From Hungateiclostridiaceae bacterium UBA3922 (GTDB lineage: Bacteria; Bacillota; Clostridia; Acetivibrionales; DTU013): a DNA stretch of 5,851 bases. This document shows positions 5,412 to 5,851 of this stretch, in pieces; the stretch's first letter is position 1; each line of letters starts with the position of its first letter. The stretch spans positions 761 to 6,611 of the forward strand of contig DGEQ01000115.1 in assembly GCA_002386045.1 (NCBI GenBank), given 5' to 3'. The notes under the pieces are model-generated. The model was not told where the DNA came from. It did no database searches and saw nothing but the letters and a program-made list of their open reading frames with translations. Position numbers and translations under genes: made by a program.

Positions 5412-5582
5412 ATGAGAAAAATAACCGTCATCCGTATCGGCAAAAGAAAGGCGGCAGTCCCGCCCAGGCAGCGCACGGCCTTTCTCAGGACCCAGCGCAA
5501 TAAAAAAGCGATCATAATGATCGCCCTGGTGATACCCCTGGTTTTCCTGGTGATCCTCCTGTTCAGCCAAATGGACCGGTGA
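5412..5582 (+). CDS. Small basic single-pass membrane protein, 56 residues (candidate gene)
   Basis: Not recognised as a member of any family. The predicted peptide has a strongly basic first part (12 Lys/Arg in residues 1-32) followed by one uninterrupted hydrophobic stretch, AIIMIALVIPLVFLVILLFS (33-52), and the short tail QMDR. By the positive-inside rule the N-terminus would be cytoplasmic with the C-terminus just outside. No Shine-Dalgarno motif lies at normal distance: GGGAG is about 20 nt upstream. A TATAAT box sits 5 nt before the ATG, so a leaderless transcript is possible. It is divergent from the GH18/SLH remnant and convergent with the gene entering from the right. A longer hydrophobic ORF lies antisense to it, but much of that ORF comes from translating the short repeats. 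The clean basic-plus-membrane design favours the plus-strand ORF; chance is still quite possible. Confidence 0.4.
   Translation: MRKITVIRIGKRKAAVPPRQRTAFLRTQRNKKAIIMIALVIPLVFLVILLFSQMDR
5508..5524. repeat. 17-bp perfect palindrome inside the small ORF
   Basis: GCGATCAT-A-ATGATCGC is a perfect 8-bp inverted repeat around a single A. It encodes the start of the predicted membrane helix. It could be an operator-like site or fold as a small cruciform, but it is not followed by a T-run, so it is not a terminator. Confidence 0.5.
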
Positions 5583-5674
5583 ACTTGCCGGGTCATACCA
5601 GATAGTATCGTTTTCACCGTCGTGCGGTTTATGGAATTGCGTGGGATGCCCCTTGTTGTTGCTGCTTCAGTGTC
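5583..5674. other. Convergent intergenic gap
   Basis: Ninety-two bases between the small plus-strand ORF and the minus-strand gene at the right edge. A 7-bp inverted repeat (CGGTGAA 5577-5583 with TTCACCG 5613-5619) spans it, but its 29-nt loop and lack of a T-tract make it a poor terminator. The third partial copy of GGGTCATACC (5590-5599) lies in the loop. No convincing terminator was found on either strand. Confidence 0.4.
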
Positions 5675-5851
5675 TCACTCCAGGCCCAGTATCTGTACCA
5701 CCTGGTCCTTCATATCTTCCCTTTTGCAGACCGTGTCATGCAGGACAGGCTTCTGTGCAAGCCCGGCAAGGGCTGGCGGTACAGGGAAGCCACAATGCCT
5801 GGATAATACGTCAAGCAGTTCGAATTCGTCCATGCCGGCGATCCTGTCCTC
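5675..5851 (-). CDS. C-terminal fragment of an unrecognised protein (58 codons plus stop; N-terminus outside window)
   Basis: An open frame enters from the right edge and ends at TGA 5677-5675. It encodes 58 residues, including MDEFELLDVLSRHCGFPVPP and a charged end, KREDMKDQVVQILGLE. Composition and codon use look like real coding sequence, and no stop interrupts the frame to the edge. Two cysteines (in RHCGF and TVCKRE) are 22 residues apart. The piece is soluble and probably helical at its end. I do not recognise the family and assign no function. It is transcribed in the same direction as the SLH remnant and the rnf operon, but separated from the remnant by about 600 nt. Confidence 0.65.
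   Translation of the reverse strand, partial: EDRIAGMDEFELLDVLSRHCGFPVPPALAGLAQKPVLHDTVCKREDMKDQVVQILGLE

Noticed and set aside
5273..5617. Minus-strand 114-codon hydrophobic ORF (and the overlapping 5256-5570 frame)
   Set aside because: Its apparent hydrophobicity and SLFPGIFPSLFP-like pattern come from the DNA repeats and from the antisense of the small membrane ORF; there is no clear ribosome site or family.
5577..5619. Inverted repeat CGGTGAA/TTCACCG as a terminator
   Set aside because: The loop is 29 nt and there is no following T-run on either strand.
1..5851. CRISPR arrays, tRNA or rRNA genes, transposases, or a defence system
   Set aside because: No regular spacer array, tRNA-like cloverleaf, rRNA sequence or transposase/nuclease motif was seen on either strand.

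Overview
The window looks like a piece of chromosome from an anaerobic, probably Gram-positive (Clostridia-type) bacterium. The main evidence is a complete-looking rnfC-D-G-E-A run in the order usual for Firmicutes Rnf clusters, strong GGAGG-type ribosome binding sites, and an S-layer-homology (SLH) protein remnant next door. Base composition is roughly balanced to slightly GC-rich by eye, with frequent ATA and AGG codons. The genus cannot be fixed from this sequence.

Region 1 (1-4122, all minus strand) is the Rnf operon. In transcription order it reads rnfC (TTG start), rnfD, rnfG, rnfE and rnfA, which runs off the left edge; rnfB would be expected just beyond. Gene junctions are 1-nt gaps or 1-4 nt overlaps, which is a translationally coupled layout. 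The products form the membrane complex that couples electron transfer between reduced ferredoxin and NAD+ to Na+ or H+ pumping. The key cofactor sites are visible: two CxxCxxCxxxCP [4Fe-4S] motifs in RnfC, flavinylation threonines in RnfD and RnfG, and the paired membrane cysteines of RnfE/RnfA (only the first of RnfA is in the window). Unusual details are a long acidic N-terminal extension on RnfG, a cysteine-rich tail on RnfE and the non-ATG start of rnfC.

Region 2 (4123-4418) is the rnf control region. It holds a likely terminator for the upstream gene, a TTGTATACAA palindrome, a nested pair of inverted repeats, a third short dyad, and the rnfC ribosome binding site.

Region 3 (4419-5062, minus) is a broken gene. 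A signal peptide and the first ~70 residues of a GH18-like glycosidase domain are joined, out of frame, to a partial plus a complete SLH repeat. The body of the enzyme is missing, so this is best read as a deletion pseudogene.

Region 4 (5063-5674) is mostly non-coding and rich in short repeats: a 14-nt sequence tandemly repeated, with a partial third copy ~330 nt away, and three degenerate ~24-nt repeats. The repeats lead directly into a TATAAT box 5 nt before a 56-codon plus-strand ORF for a very basic single-pass membrane peptide (5412-5582). The right edge (5675-5851, minus) carries the C-terminal 58 codons of a gene I do not recognise.

No RNA genes, CRISPR arrays, insertion sequences or transposases were seen. 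The best candidates for something undescribed are the repeat-fronted small membrane ORF and the dyad-rich rnf leader. The rest is a well-known system with local oddities.
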